Counted from the first letter of the stretch, positions 35,504 to 47,086 are shown. The stretch: DNA of 64,000 nucleotides from Beta vulgaris subsp. vulgaris (GCF_026745355.1 NC_079207.1:34790502-34854501), one strand, 5' to 3'. The notes: generated from the sequence alone by a model not told the origin. Program-made: numbers and translations.

Positions 35504-35761
35504 GAGGAAATCACGATCGAGATTGAGCGACTCTTCGTCTTCCCGTCCCGATCATGCCATGTGTTGTTAAGTAGCACCCAACTGTTAAGCAATCACTCAT
35601 AATGAGCTCTGAGGACAAGTGCGCAGACCGAGGCAACGGTTGAAATTCTCTGGCCAACGTTTCACATTCCCTCACCAAAATAAAGAAAGCATCACCCATG
35701 TCGGTTTAAAACCTACTAAGCATGATACGTCCATAATGGACATACCGGCTTGGGGGCTAGT

Positions 35762-36269
35762 TATATGGGGGCTGACTAAGTTCCATACCGGTTTAATTAG
35801 ACTTGTGTGGTCTATGCACTTTATACGAAACCGATGACATGGTCATACCGGTCCAATCACGGCTAACATTCTACGGGCCTATGGCCAAGGGCTTGGGTGT
35901 GATCCAATCCTGCTCACCAGCGCCTATGGGCCTAAAAGATATACTTTTGATACAAGAGAAGAATATATCCTAAGGGAACATTCTCAAGGATATCTCCCGC
36001 AAATATCGGGCCCAACCCAGATATGGGCTTACTCGGGTCCCTATAAATAATCCCGTTGATATGAGTCACAAGGTACGTTAACGAATCCCAATACATTCTA
36101 CTTGAGAGCTAGCGGCTTTACCAAATACTGACTTAGGCATCGGAGGGGCGTTCCTCGGATCAACCCTCGAGGCTAGTTTACGTGTTCTTTCTTGCAGGAA
36201 CTTAAACCAGTTTAACTGTCTAAGAGGCATACCGGTTCATACCTTAAAAACTTGTCCCATACCGGAACA
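35762..36269 (+). mobile_element. 3' LTR of the Tat element
   Basis: Matches the 5' LTR at about 95% by eye and ends CATACCGGAACA. Its first bases read TATATGGGGG, so the canonical TG has become TA. A purine-rich GGCTTGGGGGCTAG (about 35747-35760) just upstream is the likely polypurine tract. TATAAATA is at 36042-36049. Confidence 0.92.
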
Positions 36270-36274
36270 AGCGG

Positions 36275-36395
36275 CGTTTGTTTTGTTACTACTTAGCCAT
36301 TTCGTTGTTAATGGCGTTACTAAGTGTCTTTCTTTTGGGAAAGGTCATGTTGGTGGCTCCACCACTTGTGTTATCTTCTTCTTCTTCTTCTCATG
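36275..36395 (+). pseudogene. DUF1218 (MWL-like) gene, exon 2 after the insertion
   Basis: Once the second target copy (36270-36274) is discounted, the codon split at 25538 is completed here and the frame continues AFVLLLLSHFVVNGVTKC, then LSFGKGHVGGSTTCVIFFF, the second and third membrane helices with the family's Cys-rich loop. A GT donor follows at 36396 (ATG/GTCAGT), phase matching the conserved SW junction of the family. The third exon was not found in the following 3 kb, so the 3' end is lost, very diverged or much further away. Confidence 0.82.
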
Positions 36396-39300
36396 GTCAG
36401 TCCATTTTTCTTTTTCTTTATTATTGGCCTTGTTTATATTATTGCTATAAATGACCTACTAAGTATAGTGATGTAGACAGGATTATGCTTGGCTACTATA
36501 ATTAGTAAAGCCGTTTGTTTTTTTGGTTATGGTTTTTTTAACAATCTGTTGCGGCCTTTGCTATGGTTGTATTGTTGTGTACTCCTGTATGTCTTAATTA
36601 GCAATCTGTTGCGGAATACAAATTGATGTACAAGGACTTCTTTGTTTATTGTTTCTGACCGTACTATGGCTTTGTTTGGCAATTAGTTGCTTGTGTGTTA
36701 ATCTTTGTTGCACGGAAACCTTGTTTGAGCACAATGTCTCCATATTGATTTTTTTTTTGAAACCGAAACTTTGAGAAATTGTTTCAGATATTTTAGATAG
36801 AGAGATAAAGGTAGCTCCTGCTCTAGTAGGCGGTTTCTTCTCAAGAATGGAATTACTTTTAAAAAGTTTTTGGGAAAAATTAGGTGTTAATTGTTTGTTG
36901 GTGTACTTGGCTTGTTTGTCCTGTTTGTAGTATTAGCTTTTGCATGGATTGTTCAAGTAATCTGTTAGGGTTCCGAGTCTATTGCGCACTTTGATATAAA
37001 TGTATTTTACAGTATTCTATGTCTGAAGTAGCACCAACTTTAATTTTTAGGTGCAATGTGGAATGCCTGTTTTTTTTTTCTTTTCTGGTGGCTGGTGTTG
37101 CTTATCGGCTAAATGAGATTATTACATGGTTGTTTGTTATTGTTGCCTATGAGCTAAATGAGATTACTCTTAGCATGGCTGTTTTGTTTGTTGTCTCTTA
37201 GCATTAGTTATGGCCTTTTTTGGCAATCAGCGTTGTTCTATACGTCTTGATTGCCCGAAAGACCCCACCTTGGACAAATATACCATGGATTGCTATCACA
37301 TGTTGGGGACAAGTGTTAAGTTGTAAGTGTGAATTCTTCATATATATATATTAAAATCTATCTTGGGGAGAGGCGTGGTGTTAGGTCAGATCCTCTTAGC
37401 AGTTTTCTTATAGTTTCAAAATTCTTGTTTGGGCATCTTGTCTAACTAATGAGTTATCTTCAGCTAGTATTTGTCGGAAAAAAGAAATTCCTTGGTCGGG
37501 CATGGAAGGCCGCTACTAATGACTGTCATGAGTGTTTATTGCTTGTTCTGAATTCTTTTTAGGTCTGTTTAGTGTGATACGGCCTCTTAATAGTTGCTTT
37601 TGATGATTTGATTGGATATATGATCGTAGATTGATTCCGCTATTTGATGAACATTTAAAGTTTTATGGTGTTTAATATTAGATTTTACCCTCAGATCTTC
37701 GGGATGAGGTATCAATTACTATGATTCATGTCAACTAATAAACAATGGAGTTGATTAACTGATAATTTGACATGCATTTCCATCTCCTCCCAATATATCA
37801 TTATTATTTAAGTTCACAACTCTTGACCTGACTAAGAACCTCTTAGCAGTTTTTATCTGCGGCTGTTGATCTTACAAAAACCATTTTGTCCACTACTTAT
37901 TTACCTTTGGCTACGCCTCGAAGGATAAGATAAGATGTGTCTATTGTCAAAACCTCTAGGAAACATAAACCTTGACTGTGAAGGATAGCCTCTATGTAAA
38001 CCTACCAGCAGTATAAACATTTAAGCTTTGAGACTTATTGTTCTGCTTCTTATTCCTTATTGCTTTATTGTTGCTTGGCTCTTATTTTTCCCATTTTGAT
38101 TAAATGAAGTTACCCCAATTGCCTTAATCATAATTGCCCTCCAGCCCAGGACTTGTATTACTTCAAATTACAATTTGGGTTCAAAACACCACCAAGCCCA
38201 AGCCTCTTTGTTAAGCTCACTACCGCGCGCCGCCACCCTCCTGGTTGTCCCCTGTCTCACTCTCACCACAGTGAGACAACCACCGCCCTCATTTTTCACT
38301 GATTCCTAACTCTCAAAGCCCAAAACAACCACCAAACTCACATTATTTTGCTCAAATTTGTCACATACACCTCTCCTGACCTACCTCTCCCTAACTTGAC
38401 CAGGTCTCCACAACCATCAGTACCGCAAACCTGCATGGCTTAAAAAAAATTGATCTACAAAATGAGCGATAGTTTGCTCACGGTGATTGGGCTGTGCTTG
38501 TACCCATCTCATGGCCAGGATGTTGAGATGAACTCCCTGCATAGTCAGTCCTCACAGCAGAAAAGAACAAAAAAACCAGTACCCAAACAAGCAAGTAACC
38601 CAGAAGATTGATGGTGTTTGATTGATAAAAGGAAAATAGTTTACTGAATATTCGAGAGACCCAATATTCTCCCAGTAGGCAAAACTCTTTACAAATATCT
38701 GTCTACCTCTCTCCACCTCTCATTTTCTTATTTATACTCCCTTGCTTAACAAACTCTGCCCACTCTTTCCTAACAACTCTGATATATTCCTGACCCATGG
38801 AAGGGGAACAACTCTGATATAAATTTTAACTAAAAATGACTAGAACATGAAATAGGAAAAGCTCCATTTAACTAAACATCAACCAAAACAAATTACAGGA
38901 AAATAGAAAAAAGTAATTATTTAAAAGAGATGTAAAAACTATTACCTAGACTCTTAAACTCCACTTAATATGGCTTCTTTATTGTCTGAAAAGGCCTTAC
39001 TCTATGTTGTTTCCAGCCTGAAAAGTCTCTACTCAGAGGAATTGAAGCCGAAATCGGCATTGGCGACAATGCAGCCGCCACAGCACCACCAGGGCTATAC
39101 TTCCTAGGGCCTACCTCTCTTCTTCTTCATATCATAAGGGGGTACTCCTGTCATATGAACTAGTGGAGCAGCAGCTGCCATAGTCCATCAAGAAAGAAGT
39201 GATCATTATTACACCGAAGACTGGTAGAAAAAATGGCATAAGGTAGATCATTATTAACTATGACAGATACCTTAAACAAAGACACGAGAAACAAGTGATC

Positions 39301-39441
39301 TAAATCTTCCATAACATGAGTGAAGCATCTAGATAAATCATAAGAAGCATAACATGAATACAATTGTAATTAACACAAATCTCTACAAACCCATATGCGA
39401 GAATATAAAAAAAGCTAATAATGTAGAATCATATGTGGTAC
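36396..39441. other. Unassigned intergenic/intronic stretch
   Basis: Low-complexity T-rich sequence from 36396 to 38100, compatible with a long intron of the DUF1218-type gene, with a short internal duplication (37095-37180, TGAGCTAAATGAGATTA type). 38210-38300 is locally GC-rich (CCGCGCGCCGCCACC). Nothing at 38440-39440 could be assigned; the open frames are short and featureless. Confidence 0.4.
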
Positions 39442-39540
39442 CTTTGAGTAGCCGAAGTCGCATATCTTCAATCAAGGAACAGGACTTCCATCCAGTAAAG
39501 TGTTTTCCAACTTTAGGTCTCGATGAAATAGATTTATAAG
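39442..39540 (-). pseudogene. SnRK2-type protein kinase exon remnant
   Basis: The translated minus strand gives HRDLKLENTLLDGSPVP, a TGA stop (39474-39472), then LKICDFGYSK, followed by a GT donor at 39441. These are the catalytic-loop (HRD) and magnesium-binding (DFG) motifs in the form specific to plant SnRK2 kinases, which act in osmotic-stress and abscisic-acid signalling. The stop sits where the family has Arg, consistent with CGA to TGA. The neighbouring kinase exons were not found within a few kilobases on either side, so this is an isolated, dead exon. Confidence 0.75.
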
Positions 39541-41224
39541 AGGAGAGCCATCAAATTATCTTGTTTGTGTCTATATAAAAATTTAAAATCTATAGAGAAA
39601 GTCAAGCATGGCAAACTGATATTCGCTCAAAGTGATATCATCATCAGAATCAAAATTCAGTCAAAGCCCCACAAACTCCAGTAAACCATCGAAAAATCAA
39701 CCATCTTCGAAATCAAACATCAAAACCCCTAATACTTCATAAATTAGAATGATAACTTCACGACCAAAAATCATAGAAGTTTATTAGAATCACGTCATGG
39801 AACCTAAAACAAACGCACTAATAGAAAGTCAAATATGGCAAACTGATATTCGCGAATTAAACAAAATAAATGAAGAATCTATTCGCAAAACCTAAAAAAA
39901 TGCACTAATAGAAAGTCAATGTTACCTTCAGATATGAGAACAAGGAGAGAGAAAGCAAGAATTAGGGTTACCTTCAGATCTAACGACATCAACGAACTTT
40001 TCGTGAGAGAAGGCTTGAAAATTTGGTTCTTCAGCAGCGGCGGCAGGATGCAGCAATGCTCTTCGTGGACATGCAAAGAAGTAGATCGAGAGTGAGTGGA
40101 GAGGGAAAGAGAGAGAGAACAGAGATTAGAGGGGGAATATTTAATACTTTTTTTTTGGGGAAGGAATTAATTACTTGGAAGTTGGAACGCAAAGTCTAAA
40201 ACTAGTCAAATGCTCGAGTTGTTTTTAACACCCGAGCATTTGTGAATTTTTCTTTTTAATTTTCCAAAAACTTGTCAAATGCTCGGGTTATTAAAACAAC
40301 CCAAGCATTTGTAAAGTAGCAAAAGAGTTTTTTCTACTAGTTCCTTTAGCTTGTTTCTTTGTTTAAGTTTAAAATTCCGCAAAAAGTTACGTTTATTTCT
40401 ACGCATACAATCCACCCCCTCTCTTGTATTGTTCCTAATGAAATAACAATAGAATATATGGATAACAAAGACATGGACTAAAAGTCCAACATTAAGCAAA
40501 ATGCAGGAAGGGGAAAAAAAGAAACTCCTATCACATACAAGTACTACATCTAAAAGGAGTGCGTTCCATGCATGAGAAACCCAATGAGGGTGAGCCCAAA
40601 AGGAAGTTGAAAACTTGAAAGTACAAATGTTGCTTGTCACATATTATTGTTCCTTTTTACGTCATGCAAATTCATTTATTGACCTGCAACTTAGACGATC
40701 CCAAATAGTAAGTGAGATCGCTCAGCTAGTCCCAACACTATTATACCCTATGCTAGAGATATATAAGCTACCTTTACCACAAGTCAAAATACGCTTTTGT
40801 GTCTCTATTAGAAAAATACGGGTATAAGATACACACATGGAGAGGCAAAATCGTGTTGGCTATTGTATCTATACATTGCTCACTAGTATTGAGCATCCTC
40901 GAACTAACTAATAACAAGATATTTTACTAGCTTTGATGTCTTAGTATCTTCCACGTAAATGTGAGAATAGAGTTGGTTGCGAGTTGTAATTGTATTTATA
41001 GGCAGCTAGGTAAAGTGTGAACTTTTATAAAACATAAGTATCACTCCTAGATCCTTGAAAAACCATAGTTACCGAGTTCTTACAGATCAAGGTACCAAAA
41101 GTTAAAACCAATGTCTCTCCTCTTATTAGACTTCAAGGACATTCAAACTCACAAGACCAAGACGGAGTAATAGTACTACATATTAGCTTTTTGAAATGCT
41201 AACATTAGTATCCAAGACCCACAA
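39541..41224. other. Unassigned stretch with short repeats
   Basis: It contains imperfect direct repeats (GGCAAACTGATATTCGC at about 39608 and 39837; GCACTAATAGAAAGTCAA at about 39816 and 39902) and a purine-rich stretch at 40085-40130 (GAGAGGGAAAGAGAGAG). No gene was recognised. Confidence 0.4.
40208..40310. repeat. Two adjacent hairpins with the same stem
   Basis: The hairpins at 40208-40241 and 40277-40310 both pair AAATGCTCG(G/A)GTT with a matching AACxCC(G/A)AGCATTT arm, with loops of about 8-10 bases. Confidence 0.7.
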
Positions 41225-41523
41225 CTATACAAAGACTAAAAGAAGCGAAAACCCTATATATCTTGCGACGGTTAAGTAAGAAATCATCTCACTCGCCTTA
41301 TTGTTACGAGTGTCAACCACAAAAACCTTCACTTTTACCCCCCATTTTACATATACTAGGCATGTCAGATATGAAATACTGCAACCAGTTTCCATAAGCT
41401 TTATCATGGCTTGAGCCGAATTGTCATCAAAATCCTCGATGTAAATTGGATTATTTGCAACACAACTCTCACAGTCCGACTCGATCACTTGACCAACAGT
41501 TTGATTTTCCACCAGATTGAATA
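41225..41523 (-). pseudogene. Phytocyanin (early nodulin-like) exon 2
   Basis: Phytocyanins are small extracellular cupredoxin-fold proteins, usually GPI-anchored. The exon follows an acceptor (TTTGTAG at 41530-41524) and reads VFNLVENQTVGQV, IESDCESCVANNPI and GCSISYLTC, then GVKVKVFVVD, matching strands and Cys positions of the second half of the domain. It ends with a hydrophobic tail (YIGFSLLLVFV) like an anchor signal. The usual copper-binding His residues are absent, as in early nodulin-like members. Its exon 1 partner would be the internally deleted copy at 42574-42650, so the gene at this locus is broken. Confidence 0.75.
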
Positions 41524-41869
41524 CTACAAAGGAAAAAGGCAGTAAGTTATTGCACTTATATTTCTAACTACCATTCATTGAATTTCTCACATTTGATATA
41601 TGTTACCATATTCAAGTTATAAATTATAGATATTATAAGATGGTTGAACAAACAAGAAACAAAATTACACAACTTTATTCATCATAGTAATTATGTTCAT
41701 TATTTTCTAAATTATTTGTATCTCCTTATCTTTGACTATGTATAGTTTGTTAACTAGCTAGTAGCTAGAATATAGTAACACAGAATCCTAAATACCGACC
41801 GCTCAAAATGGTAGATGATTGTATGAAAGGCAGTCGATATGTGTCAGTCGGTATGATCGTCCTCTATTA

Positions 41870-42258
41870 GGGATGGAAATGGATCGAATTCGGGGCGGGT
41901 GGAACATCACCCGCATCCACCACCTGCAATTGTTTACTCCACCCGCATCCATCAATCCGTCATCCATCGGGTGAAACGGGTGGGTCGGGTGCTAAACGGG
42001 TGTTGATATTTAGTATATTTTTAAAAGAAATTAGTGACATAATATAAAATAATAATGTCAAAAACATAAAATATAAGTAATTTACTTGTAAAATTTAGTA
42101 ATTGGGTAATGAGCTGGATGTTAAACGGGTGATGGATCGGGTGACGGATGAAAAAAATCTCACCCACCACCCACTTTTCATCCATTTAAATTCGGGTTTT
42201 CATCCATTTAAAATACCGTGTTAAGCGGGTGATGGATCATCCGTCACCATTTCCATCC
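41870..42258. mobile_element. Small TIR element with TTA target duplication, 389 bp
   Basis: Inverted ends GGGATGGAAATGG and, on the right, CCATTTCCATCC, flanked by TTA on both sides (41867-41869, 42259-42261). The 3-bp TTA duplication suggests a PIF/Harbinger-related MITE. The interior is rich in CACCCGC/GCGGGTG words. Confidence 0.65.
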
Positions 42259-42573
42259 TTATCCTCAGTAATTGAGATTTACCGACGGCCTAACATAGAC
42301 TAATTTTATATTTAGATTATTAAAGGGGTATTTTCATTATCTTATATTAGAGGAATAATTAAAGGAAATAGTTAACAATGGTTAGTAAATTTTAAATTTG
42401 ACAGTGTTTTTATAAGTTTTTCCGTCTTATAAGTAGTTTTGTAAAATAAACATGTGTTTTTTTTAATCAAAATATCTTTAAAGGGACATTCTAACCATTT
42501 TTTCATAACATAATAATTAATAACGTTTTTTAAATATATTCCCATGATCATATTGTACTCTATATATAATCAC

Positions 42574-42650
42574 CAAGCATATCGTTCACTGTAAACCTGT
42601 TGCGCCTCCGACAATGTGATACCTAATTGTTTCCACGTGGGTAATAAGCT
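42574..42650 (-). pseudogene. Phytocyanin exon 1, internally deleted copy
   Basis: Same block as 45461-45581 but missing about 45 bp between the VGG and FTVND codons, so the strand order of the cupredoxin domain is broken. The donor GT (ATGCTTG/GTGAT) is kept. It lies nearest to exon 2 (41225-41523) and is the natural partner of that exon. Confidence 0.65.
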
Positions 42651-44243
42651 TGCAAATACAAAAAAAAAAAAAAAAAAAAAAATAAATGAAAGAATGAAAG
42701 CATGAATTACCCAACAATGAAAATGAAAGCCACTAATAAGCCCATGAATATTCACTTATTAATTGTCCTAGTTTTTACGTTTTTGTTATTTATTCTGTTC
42801 TCTGTTCTGAATTTTGATAGTCGTTGTCTAAATAACGATCATTTATAGTCATTTACTTCGCATCAATTACTTAATGCAAATTCAGTTTCTTATTCAATTC
42901 TCCCACTTGTTTTCCAATTCAATGCCAAAAGCTCAAAACTTTTAGGTAATTTCTCTCCTTTTCTCTGTAATTTTTGTTCTCTATTCGATTTTTTAGGTTT
43001 TGCAAATTCTGATTTTTATTACTTTATTTTTCGACCAAGAATTATTATAATTATTTGAGAATTTCAATGAGACACTGTATTTTTCATAATAACTAAATAT
43101 TATCATTAAATCAATTTAATTTTTCGTTGTATTTTCTAATTATCATATTGTTTTCACGCATAATTATAATTAATTTTTCTAAAAACATGAATAAGTTTTG
43201 TGAAATCAGATTGTTGTTGATTAATATTAATAAACGATTAACCTCGAAAATAGATTGGCTATAGAAGTAGACCGATTAAGCCATGAAAATAATTTTTTAT
43301 TTTCATGTTATGTTCTAGACCCTTACAGGTTGTTAATGCATGTAAATTTCAATCTTTCTTTAGTTTTTAGTGTTATATTCCCACTTGTATTTTCACTTCA
43401 TATAAAATTTATTTTGAGATTTGCATATAAATTACATGTCGTTAATGCATATAAATGTTGATTGAGTAACTTATATTTTTTAAAATATTAAACTAATAAT
43501 TATTTGAATATCTACTTAACAAATACAGTGTAATTGGTATCAATAAGAAACATTATCTGGCTCTCTACATTCAAGTTGACAGCTCTTGAACTCGTCATTC
43601 TCTGCTCCCTCACAACTCCTCTCTCCCAAATCTTACTCTGGTAATTTAAAGATCTACAAAGATGAAACAAAATATTAGTTTTATTTTTGAAATGAATTCT
43701 AACTAAGTAGCTTTAAAAAAAAATTAGTAATAGTTGACTTATTTTTCACCCATATTAATCTTATCAAAAATTACAAAATTAGAACAACAAATTGACAACA
43801 TTGGATACCACTATTGCCTTGATTTTGCTATTAAAAGTCTTTTATTGTGCCTTGATGACTTGGATCAAATTATTCAATTTAATAAGAAAAAAAACCATTA
43901 CAAGATGTAATTGGTATTTATTATAGGTAATGTTTTTTTATTAAATTATATACAGATTGTCGTTTATGAAACATAGAACGGATGTGATTATTAGTCGAGC
44001 AGTTATGGAAGTGTCAACATTTCGATAGTTTGTTGTCATCTCCTTATTTAGAAATACATCGTAATAAGTATTTGTTGCTAAGATAATTACAAAATAATGA
44101 TTATAATCTATATATAATATGCAAAATTATGTATACAATAATATAAAATCACAATTAGTTTGCAAAATTTTATCACTTCTTCATTCTCTTTCTTCAATTC
44201 TCTCTTCCCTTCATCTAAAATATAGCTATTAATAATATACTAA

Positions 44244-44817
44244 CTAGCTTTCTAAGCACGCAATGCGTGCGATGACAACTTTTTTATTGTTATGTTTCGT
44301 AATGTCGAGTAGCTAGTTTTACCTGCACGCAATACATGCAACGATAACTAATTATAATAGTTTTAAGTTGACAGATTTTTCAATCAAGGATATATTTTAT
44401 TTAACTTGTTAGAAGTTATTTTTAACAAAAATAAGTTCAAATCAGTTATTGATCTGACCTTATTATCCTCTATGTAATTGTGATCATTTTTTTTTTTACA
44501 TGACTATAGTCATGGTGTGGGAGTATATTGTTGATTTTTTTCTTTTGGCAAATTTTCCTTTTGATGGGAGATTTCGATAGTCTTAAATCAACTTTTTATC
44601 ATTGTTTTTTTTAAATTTTTCAATCTTTCCTTTTTTTTTACCTAAAATTTTAAGTTATTCTAATTGTAACTTTTTAAAATGGCAAATAGTTTGATTCATT
44701 GATTACCTATTATTATTTTAAAAATTTAAACAAAATTGATGTAATTTAAAAAGTAATGGTAATATAGACATTTAATAGGAGAACACCATAGCTCCTACCT
44801 TCGATTATCAATATAGA
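44244..44817 (-). mobile_element. Helitron-like element with two 3' termini
   Basis: On the minus strand it starts TCTATATTGATAATCG (from 44817) and has a 3' end CTAG at 44244-44247 with hairpin GCACGCAATGCGTGC (44256-44270). A second, weaker 3' end (CTAG 44313-44316, hairpin-like GCACGCAATACATGC) lies just inside. The start resembles the Helitron at 13837 over GGAGCTATGGTGT. A tail of the neighbouring coding block (the IVDFF/LANFPF segment near 44525-44570, plus strand) is inside it. Confidence 0.65.
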
Positions 44818-45460
44818 TAAATTTTTTTGATGTAATATCAATAAAAAGTATATAAAAATATTGTTAAATTAAATTTTCTATAGAGGTTATGTAAAAGCCA
44901 ACAAAGAAATTCATTATCGGTTCGGACCGAAAATCAAAACTTCAAAAAATTGGTAATTTTTCGGTCTGGACCAAAAAATCAAACATTCAAAAAACTTGGA
45001 ATTAATCAGGACCCTACTATGTAGGTTTTTCTTGAACCTCCAAAATTTCAAAATCGAAGCTGAGGTCATGCAACAATGATATGTTCAAATTCATGCAAAA
45101 TCAACTGATATGGAAGTCCCTCTTGTTATTTGTTCTGATAGTCTTTGTCTAAATAATTATCATTTACAGTCATTTACTTCAATCATGGAAGCATTGATCA
45201 ATTGGAAGTTGACTCACGCAAGGATGATATGTTCAAATTCATGCAAACTCAACTGCTATGGAACCCCTCTACTAGCTAATACAACAAAACCCTAATCATT
45301 ATATCATTAAGCTTTTTTAAATTTTTTCCCATGATCATATTGTACTCTATATATACTCTCTTTTACATTAATGAAGGAACACACATACAAACTATCATAG
45401 TCTTGTAATCCAACCAAATAATAAAATTTATATAATTTAAATCAAAGGGTTGAAAATCAT

Positions 45461-45581
45461 CAAGCATATCGTTCACTGTAAACGTAGTAGAGTTCGACCA
45501 TCCTTCGATATCAGAATTGATCTCAAAAGCTGTTGCGCCTCCGACAATGTGATACCTAATTGTTTCCACGTGGGTAATAAG
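45461..45581 (-). pseudogene. Phytocyanin exon 1, copy 2
   Basis: It encodes METIRYHIVGGATAFEINSD then EGWSNSTTFTVNDML, the first half of a phytocyanin domain (xYxVGG, the WxxxxxFxVxD pattern). The splice donor is mutated (ATGCTTG/ATGAT). No exon 2 is found next to it. Confidence 0.7.
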
Positions 45582-45620
45582 CTTGCAAATAAAAAAAAAA
45601 TTAAATTTAAGAATGGAAGC

Positions 45621-46239
45621 ATGAATTACCCAACAATGAAAATGAAAGCCACTAGTAAGCCCATGATTTCTTTTGAATATTCATTTAACAATTATGATTG
45701 GTGTGACATTGTCCTAGAAGACTTGAAAAAAAATGTGCAAGTTTTCAAGAAAGAATTCGATGAATTTGGCTTTGTTAAATGTGCAACTCCTCGACAGTTC
45801 TGCTACTTCATTTTGTGCAGAATGAATGTTGATGATTTTTCGATCCGTGATTATCATCGAGCAAAAATTTTGATCGATAAGGTGAAAGTGAAGTGGGTGC
45901 TGGGCATCTCGGCAAAGCAAAAAAATACTCTTGAGTGAAATACAAAGCCAAGAGAAGTTGTATAGTAGGTTTCAAACAACAAGGGTCGTGAAAAAACAAA
46001 GTAAAGGTGTCTTTAAGGAAACACTTAGGGAAGCTTTGTTGGGTGATATTTGTGATGAGGAATTTAGACTAGGCTTTCTTCTGTATTCTATTTGTACTTT
46101 GCTCTGCCCATCGACTTATGACAGGGTAAAGGACAGGTACCTGGCATTGGCTTCATTGGCACAGAATGCCAACAATTATGATTGGGAGTATATTATTGAT
46201 TTTTTTATTTTGGCAAATTTTCCTTTTGGCAAATTATAA
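45621..46239 (+). pseudogene. Unknown coding block, copy 1 (YDWCDIVLEDL family)
   Basis: The first part (45621-45938) opens MNYPTMKMKATSKPM and holds NNYDWCDIVLEDLKKNVQVF and RQFCYFILCRMNVDD. A run of seven A, where copy 2 has six, shifts the frame at about 45920, and the protein continues from 45931 as SEIQSQEKLYSRFQTTRVVK, EEFRLGFLLYSICTLLCPST and NNYDWEYIIDFFILANF. LLxxxxxLCPxT and YNW/YDW words are typical of a large plant-specific family seen in transposon-carried genes (mobile-domain or DUF1985-like). In that family the LCPxT part usually comes before the YxW part, so the order here looks permuted. Function unknown. Confidence 0.5.
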
Positions 46240-46299
46240 TTTTCCTTTTGATGGAAGATCTCGATATTCTTAAGTTATTCTAATTGTTATTTTTAAAAA

Positions 46300-46437
46300 T
46301 GGCAAATAGTTTGATTGATTGATTACCTATTATTATTTTAAAAATTTAAACAAAATTGATCTAATTTAAAAAGTAATGGTAATATAGGCATTTAATAGGA
46401 GAACACCATACCTCCTCCCTTCGGTTATCAATATAGA
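46300..46437 (-). mobile_element. Helitron 5' end (second copy)
   Basis: Matches 44690-44817 with the same TCTATATTGATAACCG-type start (reading from 46437). Its 3' end was not found: to the left lies the coding block 45621-46239 rather than a CTAG hairpin, so this may be the 5' part of a longer, gene-carrying Helitron. Confidence 0.4.
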
Positions 46438-47086
46438 TAAATTTTTTGATGTAATATCAATAAAAAGTATATATAAAAATATTGTTAAATTAAATTTTCT
46501 ATAGAGGTTATGTAAAAGCCAACAAAGAAATTCATTCCCGGTTCGGATCGAAAATCAAAACTTCAAAAAATTGGTAATTTTTTAATAGTCTGGACAAAAA
46601 AATCAAGCATTCAAAAAACTTGGAATTAATCAGGTTCCTACTATGTAGGTTTTTTCTTGGGCCTCCGAAATTTCAGAATCGGGGCTGGGGTCATGCAAGG
46701 ATGATATGTTCAAATTCATGTAAAATCAACTGCTATGGAAGCCCTCTTGTTATTTGTTCTGGTAGTCTTTGTCTAAATAATGATCATTTACAGTCATTTA
46801 CTTCAATCATGGAAGCATTGATCAGTTGGAAGTTGACTCACGCAAGGATGATATGTTCAAATTCATGCAAACTCAACTGCTATGGAACCCCTCTACTAGC
46901 TAATACAACAAAACCCTAATCATTATATCATTAAGCTTTTAAATTTATTCCCATGATCATATTGTACTCTATATATACTCTCTTTTACGCTAATGAAAGA
47001 ACATACATACAAACTATCATAGTCTTGTAATCCAACCAAATAATAAAATTTATATAATTTAAAACAGAGTAAGGATAAAAAATCAC

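Larger units (their letters stand above)
25539..36269 (+). mobile_element. Full-length Tat-lineage Ty3 retrotransposon, 10.7 kb
   Basis: Two LTRs (25539-26045, 35762-36269), a tRNA-Asn-type primer site, gag-pol with Tat-specific dual RNase H, a 3' region with two tandem arrays, and a decayed antisense gene. It is flanked by an exact 5-bp target duplication AGCGG (25534-25538, 36270-36274). By eye the LTRs differ at about 25 of 507 positions (~5%), so the insertion is moderately old. All reading frames are broken, so it is not autonomous. Confidence 0.97.

Noticed and set aside
36396..39000. Third exon of the DUF1218-type gene
   Set aside because: Expected C-terminal family motifs were looked for in all frames by eye and not found, so no exon is claimed.
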